DNA of 64,000 bases from Flavobacteriales bacterium UBA6693 (GTDB lineage: Bacteria; Bacteroidota; Bacteroidia; Flavobacteriales; Weeksellaceae): NCBI GenBank assembly GCA_002454815.1, contig DKJL01000010.1, positions 1 to 64,000 of the forward strand, read 5' to 3'. Under the pieces are notes generated by a model. The model was not told the DNA's origin. It saw only the letters and a list, made by a program, of their open reading frames with translations, and made no database searches. Of this stretch, positions 27,534 to 36,682 are shown one piece after another. The first letter of the stretch is position 1. Every line of letters begins with the position of its first letter. Made by a program: the position numbers and the translations under genes.

Positions 27534-28757
27534 TTAAACTTTTTCGCCATTGATATACACCGACTGTGCTTGCAGACTTCCCTGATGGTAAAGAACATTG
27601 TGGAAATTATCAGTTTTGAAGGTGACAAAATCAGCTTTCTTTCCTTCTTCCAAAGTTCCGCGGTCGGATAAATTTAAAGCGTGCGCCGAGCGGAAAGTGA
27701 TACCGGCCAAAACTTCGGCGGTTGATAATTTCTCGAAAGTCGCCAAAATCGAGGCTTGTGTAATTAAATTGCCCATCGGTGCCGAACCCGGATTCCAATC
27801 AGAAGCGATGGCGAGAATTCCGCCTGCGTCCAGAATTTTGCGGGCTGGCGTAAATTTTTCACCCAAACCTAAACTCGCGCCCGGAAGCGCTGTTGCAACG
27901 GTTTCGGATTTCGCCAGAAACTCGATATCTTCATCAATGGTCGCTTCGAGATGATCCGCAGATTTTGCGCCCACTTCGACCGCAATTCGCGAGCTTCCTG
28001 ACGTAAACTGGTCGGCGTGGACGGTAATTTCAAAGCCTGATTCTTTCGCTTTCACTAAAAATTCTCTGCTTTCATCAGGTAAAAACGCAGATTTTTCAAT
28101 GAAAATATCAACGCGTCGCGCAAGGTTTTCTTCCTTAACTTTCGGCAGTATTTCTTCCAAAATAAAATTTAAATATTCCTGTGAACTTCCTTCAAAATCT
28201 TTTGGCTTTGAATGAGCCGCAAGACAGGTCGGAACCAAAGTCGCTTTGGTGAAAGTTTGTGCTTTTTTGATGACGCGCAACATTTTCAATTCATTTTCTA
28301 CATCCAAACCATAACCGGATTTTATTTCAATCGTTGTAATTCCCAGCGAAATCAGGAAGTTAATTCTTTCCAAAGTTGTTTTCAGCAGTTCTTCTTCACT
28401 CGCAGCTCTCGTGTGCTGTACGGAACTCCAAATACCACCGCCGTTTTCCGCGATTTCCAGATAGGTTTTTCCGGCATTTCGCATCGCAAAATCGTTGGCA
28501 CGGTTTCCACCAAAGCAAATATGCGTGTGGGAATCGGTGAACGCAGGCAGGCAGACCTGTTCATTTTCAATATTTTCGACTTCAATATTTGGATATTGTT
28601 CTTTTAAATCATGAAAATTGTTGGCATCTGCTATTTTTCCATCTTTAATTAAAAGTCCGCCATCCTCAATGATTTCCAGTTGTTCATCAGAAATTTTTCC
28701 CCGCAACGGAAGATGGGCAAGCGTTACAATTTGTTTGAAAGGACCGATTAACTTCAT
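27534..28757 (-). CDS. hutI: Imidazolonepropionase
   Basis: 407 residues, amidohydrolase fold. Metal motif PAFTDSHTHICFGGNRANDF, TTIEIKSGYGLDVENELKML, HADQF and the C-terminal Asp in IASDWNPGSAPMGNL. It hydrolyses imidazolonepropionate to formiminoglutamate in histidine breakdown. Other hut genes are not in the window; here it stands between a transporter and paaB. Confidence 0.94.
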   Translation of the reverse strand: MKLIGPFKQIVTLAHLPLRGKISDEQLEIIEDGGLLIKDGKIADANNFHDLKEQYPNIEVENIENEQVCLPAFTDSHTHICFGGNRANDFAMRNAGKTYLEIAENGGGIWSSVQHTRAASEEELLKTTLERINFLISLGITTIEIKSGYGLDVENELKMLRVIKKAQTFTKATLVPTCLAAHSKPKDFEGSSQEYLNFILEEILPKVKEENLARRVDIFIEKSAFLPDESREFLVKAKESGFEITVHADQFTSGSSRIAVEVGAKSADHLEATIDEDIEFLAKSETVATALPGASLGLGEKFTPARKILDAGGILAIASDWNPGSAPMGNLITQASILATFEKLSTAEVLAGITFRSAHALNLSDRGTLEEGKKADFVTFKTDNFHNVLYHQGSLQAQSVYINGEKV

Positions 28758-28797
28758 GGTGATTATTTAAAATATTAAAAAAATTGTGAAAAAAATG

Positions 28798-29943
28798 CTA
28801 TTCCCATTTTTTCAAGTGATCGAAAACCATTTTCGAAAGTGGAATAAACATCAATCCCGCAAGAATGAAAACGACAAATGCCCGCTGTAGGCCAAATGCA
28901 CTGGCGAGATAGCCAATGATCGGCGGCCCCAGAAACATACCCACGGTAGAATAGGTGCCGATGATCGACATCACAATACCGACCGAATATTTCCTGGCTT
29001 TCCCGGCGAGAATATACGTCATGGGATAAAGTCCGGAAACTCCAAAGCCGACCATCCCAAAACCAATAAGAACGGGATAAAGATAAGGGAAAATTGTGGC
29101 AATGAGTACGCCCGAAATAATGAGTAAAGAACCCGCGATATACAGTTTCTGCATACCGAAATGTTCCATCAGTTTATCGATGCTCAACCGTGAGATGGTC
29201 ATGCAGATCATTAAAAGCAGGTAGCCGTACGTGAAAACTTCCTGCTTCACAACCTGTTGCAAATAAACACCGTTCCAGTCGTACATTCCTCCTTCGCAAA
29301 TCGCCGCAAAAAAGACAATGAAACCTAAAAGCGAAATATATCGGCTCGGTTTTCCCAGTTTGAATTTGCTTCCAACCTTTGATTTATCACCTTTAATGAG
29401 CATCGGGAACATAAAAACCGTGATCAAAAGACCAAATATCGTGACGGACAGAAAGTGCCAGAAAATCGAGATTTCATTTTCCAACATAACGGTTGAAAAA
29501 AGTACGCCCAGAATTCCGCCAATGCTCCAAATGCCGTGAAATGAACCTACGATCTTCTTTTCAAATTTTTGCTGTACCGCAATCGACTGCGTGTTGATGG
29601 AAATATTAATGGTTCGAAGCGCGATGGAAAAGAAGACCAGCCCTATTGAGATTCCAAGGAGCGAAAAACCCCAACTCAGCGAAAAAAGCGAGATTAGGAA
29701 GAAAATGCTGGCAATCTGCATGGGAATTCTGCTGTCGAATTTGGCGACGAGCCAACCCGAAAGCGGAATGCCGACGATCGCACTTGCAGGCAAAATCATT
29801 AAAAGATTTCCTAATTCTCCTTCGCTTAAATGATAAAGTGTTTTGAGTGTCGGAATTCGGGAAGCCCAGGAAGAGAAACAAATTCCGGAGAGTAAAAAGT
29901 AGGCAGAAAGCGCGATCCTTTCCTTTTGAGCGGTTGAAAACAT
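28798..29943 (-). CDS. MFS transporter (YbjJ-like)
   Basis: 381 residues from the ATG at 29943, with about 12 membrane segments. The N-terminus AYFLLSGICFSSWASRIP and GSFHGIWSIGGILG resemble the YbjJ/fucose-permease-like branch of the major facilitator superfamily. Substrate not predictable. 40 bases upstream of hutI, so probably co-transcribed; a role in histidine or aromatic-compound uptake is only a guess. Confidence 0.82.
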   Translation of the reverse strand: MFSTAQKERIALSAYFLLSGICFSSWASRIPTLKTLYHLSEGELGNLLMILPASAIVGIPLSGWLVAKFDSRIPMQIASIFFLISLFSLSWGFSLLGISIGLVFFSIALRTINISINTQSIAVQQKFEKKIVGSFHGIWSIGGILGVLFSTVMLENEISIFWHFLSVTIFGLLITVFMFPMLIKGDKSKVGSKFKLGKPSRYISLLGFIVFFAAICEGGMYDWNGVYLQQVVKQEVFTYGYLLLMICMTISRLSIDKLMEHFGMQKLYIAGSLLIISGVLIATIFPYLYPVLIGFGMVGFGVSGLYPMTYILAGKARKYSVGIVMSIIGTYSTVGMFLGPPIIGYLASAFGLQRAFVVFILAGLMFIPLSKMVFDHLKKWE

Positions 29944-29949
29944 ATGCGG

Positions 29950-29957
29950 CAAATTTA
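29950..29957 (-). promoter_or_regulatory. -7 box of the MFS-hutI-paa run
   Basis: Minus-strand TAAATTTG, 6 bases before the ATG at 29943; it overlaps the alternative longer reading frame, supporting the shorter start. Confidence 0.45.
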
Positions 29958-30051
29958 TAAATTTACAGCCCGTTGAGATGCTTCTTGGGCATATGATTTT
30001 TTTTAATTTTGAAGCCTTCTTGGGGTTTTATTTGTTAAAGACGACGGAAAT

Positions 30052-30078
30052 TTGTCCCTCTAAAAATTTCTATCTTTG
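30052..30078 (+). promoter_or_regulatory. Promoter of ruvB
   Basis: TTG at 30052-30054, 16 bases, TATCTTTG at 30071-30078; the ATG follows 14 bases later. Confidence 0.7.
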
Positions 30079-30092
30079 ACTAAATTTTAAAA

Positions 30093-31115
30093 ATGCCGGA
30101 TTTCCTACATCCAGACCAAGATAATTATTCCGAAGAAGACCTCAGTCTCGAGCAAAAGATCCGTCCGCAGAGTTTTCAGGATTTTGCGGGACAGCGGAAA
30201 ACCCTGGATAATCTGGAGGTTTTTGTGGCAGCGGCGAAAAATCGCGGTGGCGCCTTGGATCACGTACTTCTACACGGCCCACCAGGTTTGGGGAAAACGA
30301 CTTTAGCCCATATTATTGCAAACGAATTGGGAGTGGGCTGCAAAATAACGTCGGGTCCGGTTTTAGACAAGCCCGGAAGTTTGGCCGGTTTGCTCACCAA
30401 TCTGGAAGAAAATGATGTGCTTTTCATTGATGAAATTCACCGGCTTTCGCCGATCGTGGAAGAATATCTGTACTCGGCGATGGAAGATTATAAGATCGAC
30501 ATTATGCTCGAAAGCGGGCCGAATGCCAGAAGCGTTCAGATAGGTTTGAATCCTTTTACGTTAGTTGGCGCCACCACCAGAAGCGGAATGCTGACGAAAC
30601 CCATGTTGGCACGCTTCGGAATTCAAAGCAGACTCGAATACTACACCATCGAACTTTTATCGATGATCATTGAGAGAAGTGCGCGTGTTTTGGAGGTTAA
30701 AATTTATCACGATGCAGCGGTGGAAATCGCCAGAAGAAGCCGTGGCACGCCAAGGATTGCCAATGCGCTTTTGCGTAGGGTTCGGGATTTTGCGGAGATC
30801 AAAGGAAACGGCGAGATTGAAATTGGTATTACTAAATTTGCTTTAAATTCCCTCAACGTGGATGAATTCGGGTTGGATGATATGGACAACCGAATTATGC
30901 GCGTCATGATCGAGAACTTCCGAGGGAAACCCGTTGGGATCTCAGCCTTGGCCACTTCCATTGGTGAAAATCCCGAAACTTTGGAGGAAGTTTATGAACC
31001 GTTTTTAATTCAGGAAGGCTTCATCATACGAACTCCGAGAGGCAGAGAAGTGACGGAGAAAGCGTATAAGCATTTACAGATCGCGGTTCCCAAAAGACCG
31101 GATGAGCTTTTTTAA
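30093..31115 (+). CDS. ruvB: Holliday junction branch migration helicase RuvB
   Basis: 340 residues, AAA+ ATPase. Walker A GPPGLGKTTLAHIIANELG, Walker B VLFIDEIHRLSP, sensor GATTRSGMLT, and a C-terminal winged helix (IRTPRGREVTEKAYKHL). Drives branch migration with RuvA; RuvC is at 13.0 kb. Confidence 0.97.
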   Translation: MPDFLHPDQDNYSEEDLSLEQKIRPQSFQDFAGQRKTLDNLEVFVAAAKNRGGALDHVLLHGPPGLGKTTLAHIIANELGVGCKITSGPVLDKPGSLAGLLTNLEENDVLFIDEIHRLSPIVEEYLYSAMEDYKIDIMLESGPNARSVQIGLNPFTLVGATTRSGMLTKPMLARFGIQSRLEYYTIELLSMIIERSARVLEVKIYHDAAVEIARRSRGTPRIANALLRRVRDFAEIKGNGEIEIGITKFALNSLNVDEFGLDDMDNRIMRVMIENFRGKPVGISALATSIGENPETLEEVYEPFLIQEGFIIRTPRGREVTEKAYKHLQIAVPKRPDELF

Positions 31116-31148
31116 TTAATAATTAAAAAGTAATGATGAATAACTTAT
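31113..31148. repeat. AT-rich heptad repeat left of the four-helix-bundle gene
   Basis: Units resembling AATTAAT recur every seven bases (AATTAAT, AATTAAA, AAGTAAT, GATGAAT), starting at the ruvB stop. Confidence 0.55.
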
Positions 31149-31520
31149 ATGGAAACTAATTTTCAACAAAAGGATAATATCATTAGGAGTAAATCATTTG
31201 ATTTTTCTGTTAGAATTGTCAACTTGTACAAAATCCTGTATGATGAAAGAAATGAAAAAACCGTTTCCAAACAGTTGATAAGATGTGCTACGTCGGTCGG
31301 TGCAAATATTGAAGAGGCAATTGCGGCATTTAGCAAAAAAGAATTTATATTTAAACTTCAAATTTCTTACAAAGAAGCGTTCGAGAGCCGATATTGGTTA
31401 AAACTTCTTTTTAAGACCGAATATATTAATCAGGCAGAATATGAGTCGCTACTTGCTGATATTGAGGAGATCATCAAAATTATGACCGCAATCTTAAAAT
31501 CATCAAAGGAAAATCAGTAA
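31149..31520 (+). CDS. Four-helix-bundle protein (23S rRNA intervening-sequence/S23 family)
   Basis: 123 residues, all alpha. FDFSVRIVNLYKILYDE, KQLIRCATSVGANIEEAIAAFSKKEFIFKLQISYKEA and YWLKLL match the S23 ribosomal/IVS family, first seen as ORFs inside 23S rRNA intervening sequences and common as solitary accessory genes in Bacteroidetes. Function unknown. AT-rich, inserted between ruvB and the next gene and flanked on both sides by AT-rich 7-bp-periodic repeats. Confidence 0.85.
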   Translation: METNFQQKDNIIRSKSFDFSVRIVNLYKILYDERNEKTVSKQLIRCATSVGANIEEAIAAFSKKEFIFKLQISYKEAFESRYWLKLLFKTEYINQAEYESLLADIEEIIKIMTAILKSSKENQ

Positions 31521-31552
31521 GTTTTACTGGATATTGTGCCGATGCTTCTAAG

Positions 31553-31588
31553 CCATTATTTATTAATCATTAATTATTCATTTTTAAT
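31553..31588. repeat. AT-rich heptad repeat right of the four-helix-bundle gene
   Basis: Units near TTAATTA recur every seven bases (TTATTTA, TTAATCA, TTAATTA, TTCATTT), ending at the start of the next gene. They are roughly the reverse complement of the left-hand repeat. Confidence 0.55.
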
Positions 31589-32455
31589 ATGAAACTATAT
31601 CCGATCCAGTGTGGGAAATTTAAATTAGATGGTGGTGCCATGTTTGGCGTAGTGCCGAAAAGTTTGTGGCAGAGAACCAATCCCGCCGATGAGAAAAATT
31701 TGATCGAACTGGGAACGCGCTCCCTTTTGGTGGAAGACGGTAAAAAACTTATCCTCATCGACTGTGGCCTCGGCAATAAGCAGGACGACAAATTCTTCGG
31801 TCATTACTCACTTTGGGGCGATGATACCTTAGATAAAAACCTCAAAAAATATGGTTTCGTGAAAGAAGACATCACCGATGTTTTCCTCACCCACCTCCAT
31901 TTCGACCATTGCGGTGGGGCGATCGAGTGGAACGCTGAGCGGACCGGCTATCAACCCGCTTTTAAAAATGCGCAGTTTTGGACCAATGATGATCACTGGA
32001 AATGGGCAACCGAGCCCAATGCAAGAGAAAAGGCAAGTTTTTTGAAGGAAAATATTCTGCCGATGCAGGAAAGCGGTCAACTCAATTTCTTACCGATCCC
32101 GCAAAACGGGAATTATGGTTTTGCACCCGATCTGAAAATGGATGTTATCTTTGTCGATGGCCATACCGATAAGCAGATGCTGCCGGTGATTCAGTATCAG
32201 GAAAAAACCATTGTGTTTGCGGCAGACCTCATTCCGACCGTGGGCCATATTCCCCAGGTTTATGTGATGGGATATGATACGCGCCCGCTTCTGACGATGG
32301 AAGAAAAGGCAAAATTTTTAAAGCAGTGTGTGGACAATGAATATCTGCTCTTTTTTGAACATGACGCGCACCACGAACTGGCGAGTCTGAAAATGACAGA
32401 AAAAGGAGTCCGCCTCGACGAAACTTTCACCATGAATGAAGTCTTCGGATATTAG
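31589..32455 (+). CDS. MBL-fold metallohydrolase
   Basis: 288 residues. Metal motif THLHFDHCGG (HxHxDH), a later HTDKQMLPVI strand with His, AADLIPT and FEHDAHH supplying further ligands, in the lactonase-like branch of the metallo-beta-lactamase superfamily. No signal peptide, so cytoplasmic. Substrate not predictable. Followed after 20 bases by coaE. Confidence 0.85.
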   Translation: MKLYPIQCGKFKLDGGAMFGVVPKSLWQRTNPADEKNLIELGTRSLLVEDGKKLILIDCGLGNKQDDKFFGHYSLWGDDTLDKNLKKYGFVKEDITDVFLTHLHFDHCGGAIEWNAERTGYQPAFKNAQFWTNDDHWKWATEPNAREKASFLKENILPMQESGQLNFLPIPQNGNYGFAPDLKMDVIFVDGHTDKQMLPVIQYQEKTIVFAADLIPTVGHIPQVYVMGYDTRPLLTMEEKAKFLKQCVDNEYLLFFEHDAHHELASLKMTEKGVRLDETFTMNEVFGY

Positions 32456-32475
32456 AAAAAAGTAAACGATTAAAT

Positions 32476-33096
32476 ATGAGTAAGGACGAACCCGAACCCA
32501 GGGTCAGCACAAAAGTTATTGGAATTACCGGCGGGATCGGCTCCGGAAAATCAACCGTGTCGCAGTTTATAGAAGAAAATGGCTACGCGGTATATTACTC
32601 CGATCAGCGCGCAAAAGATATTGTAAACGATGATCCTCAGCTGAAAGAAAAAATTACAGAACTGCTTGGCGTGCATGCCTACGACGGGACCGGCGCTTAT
32701 GACCGCAAGTACGTGGCCGCGGCGGTCTTTGCAGACGAAGCCTTGCTTCACCAATTGAACGGCCTCATCCATCCGGCCGTAAAAACGGATTTTCAAAAGT
32801 GGGCAGACGCCCAGGAAGCACCGCTTGTCTTTAAAGAAACCGCACTGCTTTTTGAACTGAAATTAAATGAAAGCTGCTATAAATCCCTGCTCGTAACTGC
32901 AGACGACAACTGCCGCCTCAAGCGCGTAATGGACCGCGACGACAAGACCTACCGCGAAGTAGAAGCCATCATGCTGCAGCAAATGCCGGAAAAAGACAAA
33001 GTAAAACTGGCAGATTATGTCATTTACAATAACGGTACACTGGAAGAGCTCAGGCAGCAGACCGAGCAGACGCTGAAAGAAATGATAGGAATTTAA
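32476..33096 (+). CDS. coaE: Dephospho-CoA kinase
   Basis: 206 residues. P-loop IGITGGIGSGKSTVSQFIEE, YYSDQRAKDIV for CoA substrate binding, and the LIHPAVK and ETALLFE blocks. Last step of CoA synthesis; the preceding step, coaD, is at 45.8 kb. Confidence 0.95.
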   Translation: MSKDEPEPRVSTKVIGITGGIGSGKSTVSQFIEENGYAVYYSDQRAKDIVNDDPQLKEKITELLGVHAYDGTGAYDRKYVAAAVFADEALLHQLNGLIHPAVKTDFQKWADAQEAPLVFKETALLFELKLNESCYKSLLVTADDNCRLKRVMDRDDKTYREVEAIMLQQMPEKDKVKLADYVIYNNGTLEELRQQTEQTLKEMIGI

Positions 33097-33116
33097 CCTC
33101 CTGACTGATGATAAAA

Positions 33117-33151
33117 AAACCTGAATCGATTGAATTCAGGTTTTGTTTTTT
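33117..33151. terminator. Terminator between convergent coaE and the T9SS protein gene
   Basis: Stem AAACCTGAAT/ATTCAGGTTT with a T-rich tract on the plus side and an A-rich left arm, so it can act in both directions. Confidence 0.8.
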
Positions 33152-36100
33152 TTAATCTCTCTGTTTCAGTAAAATCCAGCCTTTATGCTGCGTACGGATG
33201 GTTGTCTTGGGCTCGGTCCACTGCATCACATACCAGTAATTACCGGTCGCGTTTTTCCTGCCGCCGGTAGTGCCGTCCCAGACAAACCGGTTGGCCGAGC
33301 TTCCCTTGAAAACCACAGCGCCGTATCGGTCAAAAACTTCCAAATAGGGCTCCTGTTTCGTCAGCAGACTGCTGTAATCCAGCACATCGTTTTTGCCGTC
33401 ATCGTTGGGTGTGATGACATTCAGGATCCGGACAATGCTGAACCCGGCCGTCACCGGATCGCAAAGTTCTTTGGACCGCACGTACACCGTATAGTCGCCC
33501 GAAAGGACGTTGTAAAATACATTAGAAGGCTGATACTGCTTGCCGTCCAATGAATATTCATACGGCGGATTTCCGCCCGATACCAGAATGGTGACCGTCC
33601 CGTTCTGTATTTCCACCGCATCGATCTTTGGCAGTGCTGCGCCACTTACCGTAATATTCTGTCGGTACGTGCAGCCGTCGGCGGTAAGCTCAACCCAGTA
33701 TTGGCCGGGTGCTGCAGAAATGCTTTGCGTTTGGGACCCGTCACTCCACAGATAGGTGGTGAACCCCGGACCTGCATCGAGCCGTGTAACAGCATTAGGG
33801 CATATTTCCACCTTTTCGGGAAGTGCCGAGATACGCGGAATTTTAATCCTTACTTCCAGCACGCCGACCGATGCGCAGGCTTCTGCATTGGAGAACCGGA
33901 GGTAGAACGTTCCCGTTTGTAGAATGTCAACGGTTTCATCGTGGATCGGATTGGCATTCTGTTCTGCGTCCGCACGCGTACGGTGATAAGTTGCGCTGAC
34001 ATTCGGATCACCGGTAAACGCCGACTGATAATCTTTTAGCCGGACTTTCCTGCTGCCGTCCAGATCATCGTCGCACACCGTTACTGAAACTGCGTTCGTA
34101 ATGGCGAGCGGTTCATTAATTTGTAGTGTAATGGCTTTAACCACTGCCGGACAGCCGTTTTTTGGCTCTGCCCGGATCCAGACCTTATTGCCGGCCGCAG
34201 AAAAACGGTATACACTTCTGAGGTCATCTTGCAGGCCGGCGTTGGCTTGCGCTTCGTTGCTGTAGTAGCGGATCGTATAATCGCCGGGACTTTCCACTAC
34301 AGAAGGAGTGACGGTATTTAAATTCACGTTAAAGATACCATCGATCACGCCGTCCAGGTCTTCGTCGCAGTGCAGCTTGGTGTATCGTTCCGGATAAACC
34401 CGGCCGTTTTGTTTGGCCACCAGTTCGATTTTTGAGAAGGCCACGCATCCAAAATCATTTTGCATCCGCACGAATACCGATCGGTTCTGCGTAGTGAAGT
34501 GACTAAAATCCCTGATGCGTTCTGCTTCATTTTGCGTTTCTGCTGCCGTCTGCGACAGATAGTAGGCTCTGCCGGTCACCGCATCACCGGTTACATCGGC
34601 CTGAGTGAGGTCGTACATCGCAGTATCACTGTCCGTACAGCTGTACAGAATGGCGTCGCGCGGCACGATTTGTTTAATATGCACCGTAGCCTGTGCTTTT
34701 TCGCAATCGGGGATATTGCCGGTACCACAGAAACTGTAGCTGAAAACATCGGATCCCGCCGCATTTGGCGCTGCGGTGTAGACGATCTCGTTCCCGTTTT
34801 CAATCGTGACCTGGCCTTTCTTTGGCGCTGCATCAATCTTCAGGGTTCCCGTTTTTATCGTTTGGGAACTCAGTGAAAATTGCGGCGTTATCCTGACTTC
34901 CGAACAGGCTTCATAATTGGTATTGGTAAAACCCGTACAGTTGAAGAACTTAAAATCCGGCGTCCGGAGCTGCGTACAGGAACCCTGCTGTACTTCTACG
35001 GCATAAATTCCGGCCTCAGTAGGCTGATAATAATAGAGATGGTTAATCCCCGGTGCGTCAACATAATTATTGCCTGTTTTCAGCAGCCAGCGGTACGATT
35101 TAAAACCTTCAATAACTCCGAGCTTCACCCTGGGAATACATTCTCCCTCGAGTTTCACGATAAAAGGAATAGAGGAGAAGCCCGCAAAAAATCCTCCGTA
35201 GCCGACGGAATTGTTACCGGCAGAAATTCCGGCAGTAACAGCATTTGTGGAATAGATGGCTACATTGCCGCGGATGTTCGGCACGGAATAAGTCACCCAA
35301 TTCGGATTTCCCGCCACGTCGAACGGTCCGTTTGCGGCGCTCAGAGCCACGGAAGTGCCGTTTTGCTTCACCTCAACGGTCGCCCCGCGCTCTGTGATAA
35401 TGTTCAGCTTTGTCGGCACTGTTGCTTGGTAGTACTCATTATTTGAAGAGTATTCATTCTCATCGATTCGGCCAATTTCATCAATTTTTTGTGGCAGATA
35501 GCAGTTCAGTGGCGGGATATAATTAAATCCCCCCGTCGCATTTTCTGATGTAGATGCTGCACCTGCGAGCAGCTGATAGACATAAGCGTTTTTGCTGGTT
35601 TTAATGCGCATATTAAAGTGACCGGCACCCCGATCGCTGTATGCTGCAGCGTCTGTCAGATAAAATTTGCCGGCATTTAAAACTGCTGCAGGACTGCTTG
35701 CATCATTAAGGTAAATTTCTGTATCGTCCTCTGTTGCAACGATGATGGCTCGTTCCATTCCCGAAATCAGAGATCCGTTCCCTTTTACCAAAACAAATTC
35801 CTGCCCCAGCTTATCGATCGGGACACCCTGGTCCATCAGAATATCTGAAGAATTGATAAAATCGCCTGAATATTGCCCGTTAAAATTACCGTTGGCGATA
35901 ATAACAGGTTTATCTGCTTTAATTTTTGCTCCGATATATCCCGTGAAGTTGGCACTCATGTCGCCGGCGCCATCGATCAGGTAAGATTCTCCTTTGTTTA
36001 AAATGAAATCTATTTCGCTGCGTGCAACGCCGTCGGAGAAGACGGTGCCCGGGTCGAAGCTGCTGATGATTACGCGGGTGCTGTCTTCGGTTGCCATAAC

Positions 36101-36571
36101 GCTGTTCATAAAGTTCAGGATAGGGTTCTCTACTGAAACAGGGGCCATGACGGCGCGAAATTCTTTCCCCAGTGCCGCCGTACCTTTCGAGGTCTGGATT
36201 TCACTATGGTTCAAAATTGAGAAGCGCAAACTGGCGTAAAAGGGTTTTTCACCTTTCAGATAAAGACCCATCTTCACGGGACGGAAGAGGTCTCGTTGCT
36301 GCGTGGTAATAATCCGTTCACGCTCCCCGTACGGAATCGCATATTTTACAGGATTGTTCTTGCTCACCGTTACCGTCTTGATGATGACATTATTATGGTA
36401 AATATCTATGGCGAACGGCACCGTTTCGCTCGTAGAGAGGTAAATGGACTGGTACTGACTGCTGTTGCCGACGCGGTCAAACATAGGCGCAAACCAGTGT
36501 TCACGGTCAACCTGCGCAAAGGCCAGCGAATTAAGTGCGACTAAAAGCAGAAAAAGTAGTTTTATTTTCAT
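33152..36571 (-). CDS. Large secreted protein: IgGFc-binding-like domain and T9SS type B C-terminal domain
   Basis: 1139 residues from the ATG at 36571, giving signal peptide MKIKLLFLLLVALNSLAFAQ. Residues about 60-440 resemble the IgGFc-binding N-terminal domain (KPVIIANGNFNGQY, PIDKLGQEFVLVKGNG). Then come Ig/SprB-like repeats with PKKGQVTIENG and several CDEDLDG/CDDDLDG stretches. The C-terminal ~90 residues start at NVITPNDDGKNDV and end in GWILLKQRD: the gliding-motility/CHU_C type B sorting domain. Expected to be exported by the type IX system and shown on, or released from, the surface as an adhesin. A GTG six codons upstream is the alternative start. Confidence 0.9.
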   Translation of the reverse strand: MKIKLLFLLLVALNSLAFAQVDREHWFAPMFDRVGNSSQYQSIYLSTSETVPFAIDIYHNNVIIKTVTVSKNNPVKYAIPYGERERIITTQQRDLFRPVKMGLYLKGEKPFYASLRFSILNHSEIQTSKGTAALGKEFRAVMAPVSVENPILNFMNSVMATEDSTRVIISSFDPGTVFSDGVARSEIDFILNKGESYLIDGAGDMSANFTGYIGAKIKADKPVIIANGNFNGQYSGDFINSSDILMDQGVPIDKLGQEFVLVKGNGSLISGMERAIIVATEDDTEIYLNDASSPAAVLNAGKFYLTDAAAYSDRGAGHFNMRIKTSKNAYVYQLLAGAASTSENATGGFNYIPPLNCYLPQKIDEIGRIDENEYSSNNEYYQATVPTKLNIITERGATVEVKQNGTSVALSAANGPFDVAGNPNWVTYSVPNIRGNVAIYSTNAVTAGISAGNNSVGYGGFFAGFSSIPFIVKLEGECIPRVKLGVIEGFKSYRWLLKTGNNYVDAPGINHLYYYQPTEAGIYAVEVQQGSCTQLRTPDFKFFNCTGFTNTNYEACSEVRITPQFSLSSQTIKTGTLKIDAAPKKGQVTIENGNEIVYTAAPNAAGSDVFSYSFCGTGNIPDCEKAQATVHIKQIVPRDAILYSCTDSDTAMYDLTQADVTGDAVTGRAYYLSQTAAETQNEAERIRDFSHFTTQNRSVFVRMQNDFGCVAFSKIELVAKQNGRVYPERYTKLHCDEDLDGVIDGIFNVNLNTVTPSVVESPGDYTIRYYSNEAQANAGLQDDLRSVYRFSAAGNKVWIRAEPKNGCPAVVKAITLQINEPLAITNAVSVTVCDDDLDGSRKVRLKDYQSAFTGDPNVSATYHRTRADAEQNANPIHDETVDILQTGTFYLRFSNAEACASVGVLEVRIKIPRISALPEKVEICPNAVTRLDAGPGFTTYLWSDGSQTQSISAAPGQYWVELTADGCTYRQNITVSGAALPKIDAVEIQNGTVTILVSGGNPPYEYSLDGKQYQPSNVFYNVLSGDYTVYVRSKELCDPVTAGFSIVRILNVITPNDDGKNDVLDYSSLLTKQEPYLEVFDRYGAVVFKGSSANRFVWDGTTGGRKNATGNYWYVMQWTEPKTTIRTQHKGWILLKQRD

Positions 36572-36588
36572 AGAAAAATGATAGCGCA

Positions 36589-36596
36589 CAAATGTA
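36589..36596 (-). promoter_or_regulatory. -7 box of the large T9SS protein gene
   Basis: Minus-strand TACATTTG, 17 bases before the ATG at 36571 and overlapping the alternative GTG, so it favours the ATG. Confidence 0.5.
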
Positions 36597-36656
36597 GCAT
36601 TTTACTCATTAGTTCATATACGTGCACAGCGTTTTTACGTACTGAAGTTTTAAGAT

Positions 36657-36664
36657 TAACTTTG
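36657..36664 (+). promoter_or_regulatory. -7 box of the nucleotide pyrophosphatase gene
   Basis: TAACTTTG, 18 bases before the ATG at 36683; it rules out the longer in-frame extension from 36578. Confidence 0.55.
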
Positions 36665-36682
36665 CACTTATTTCCCTACTTC

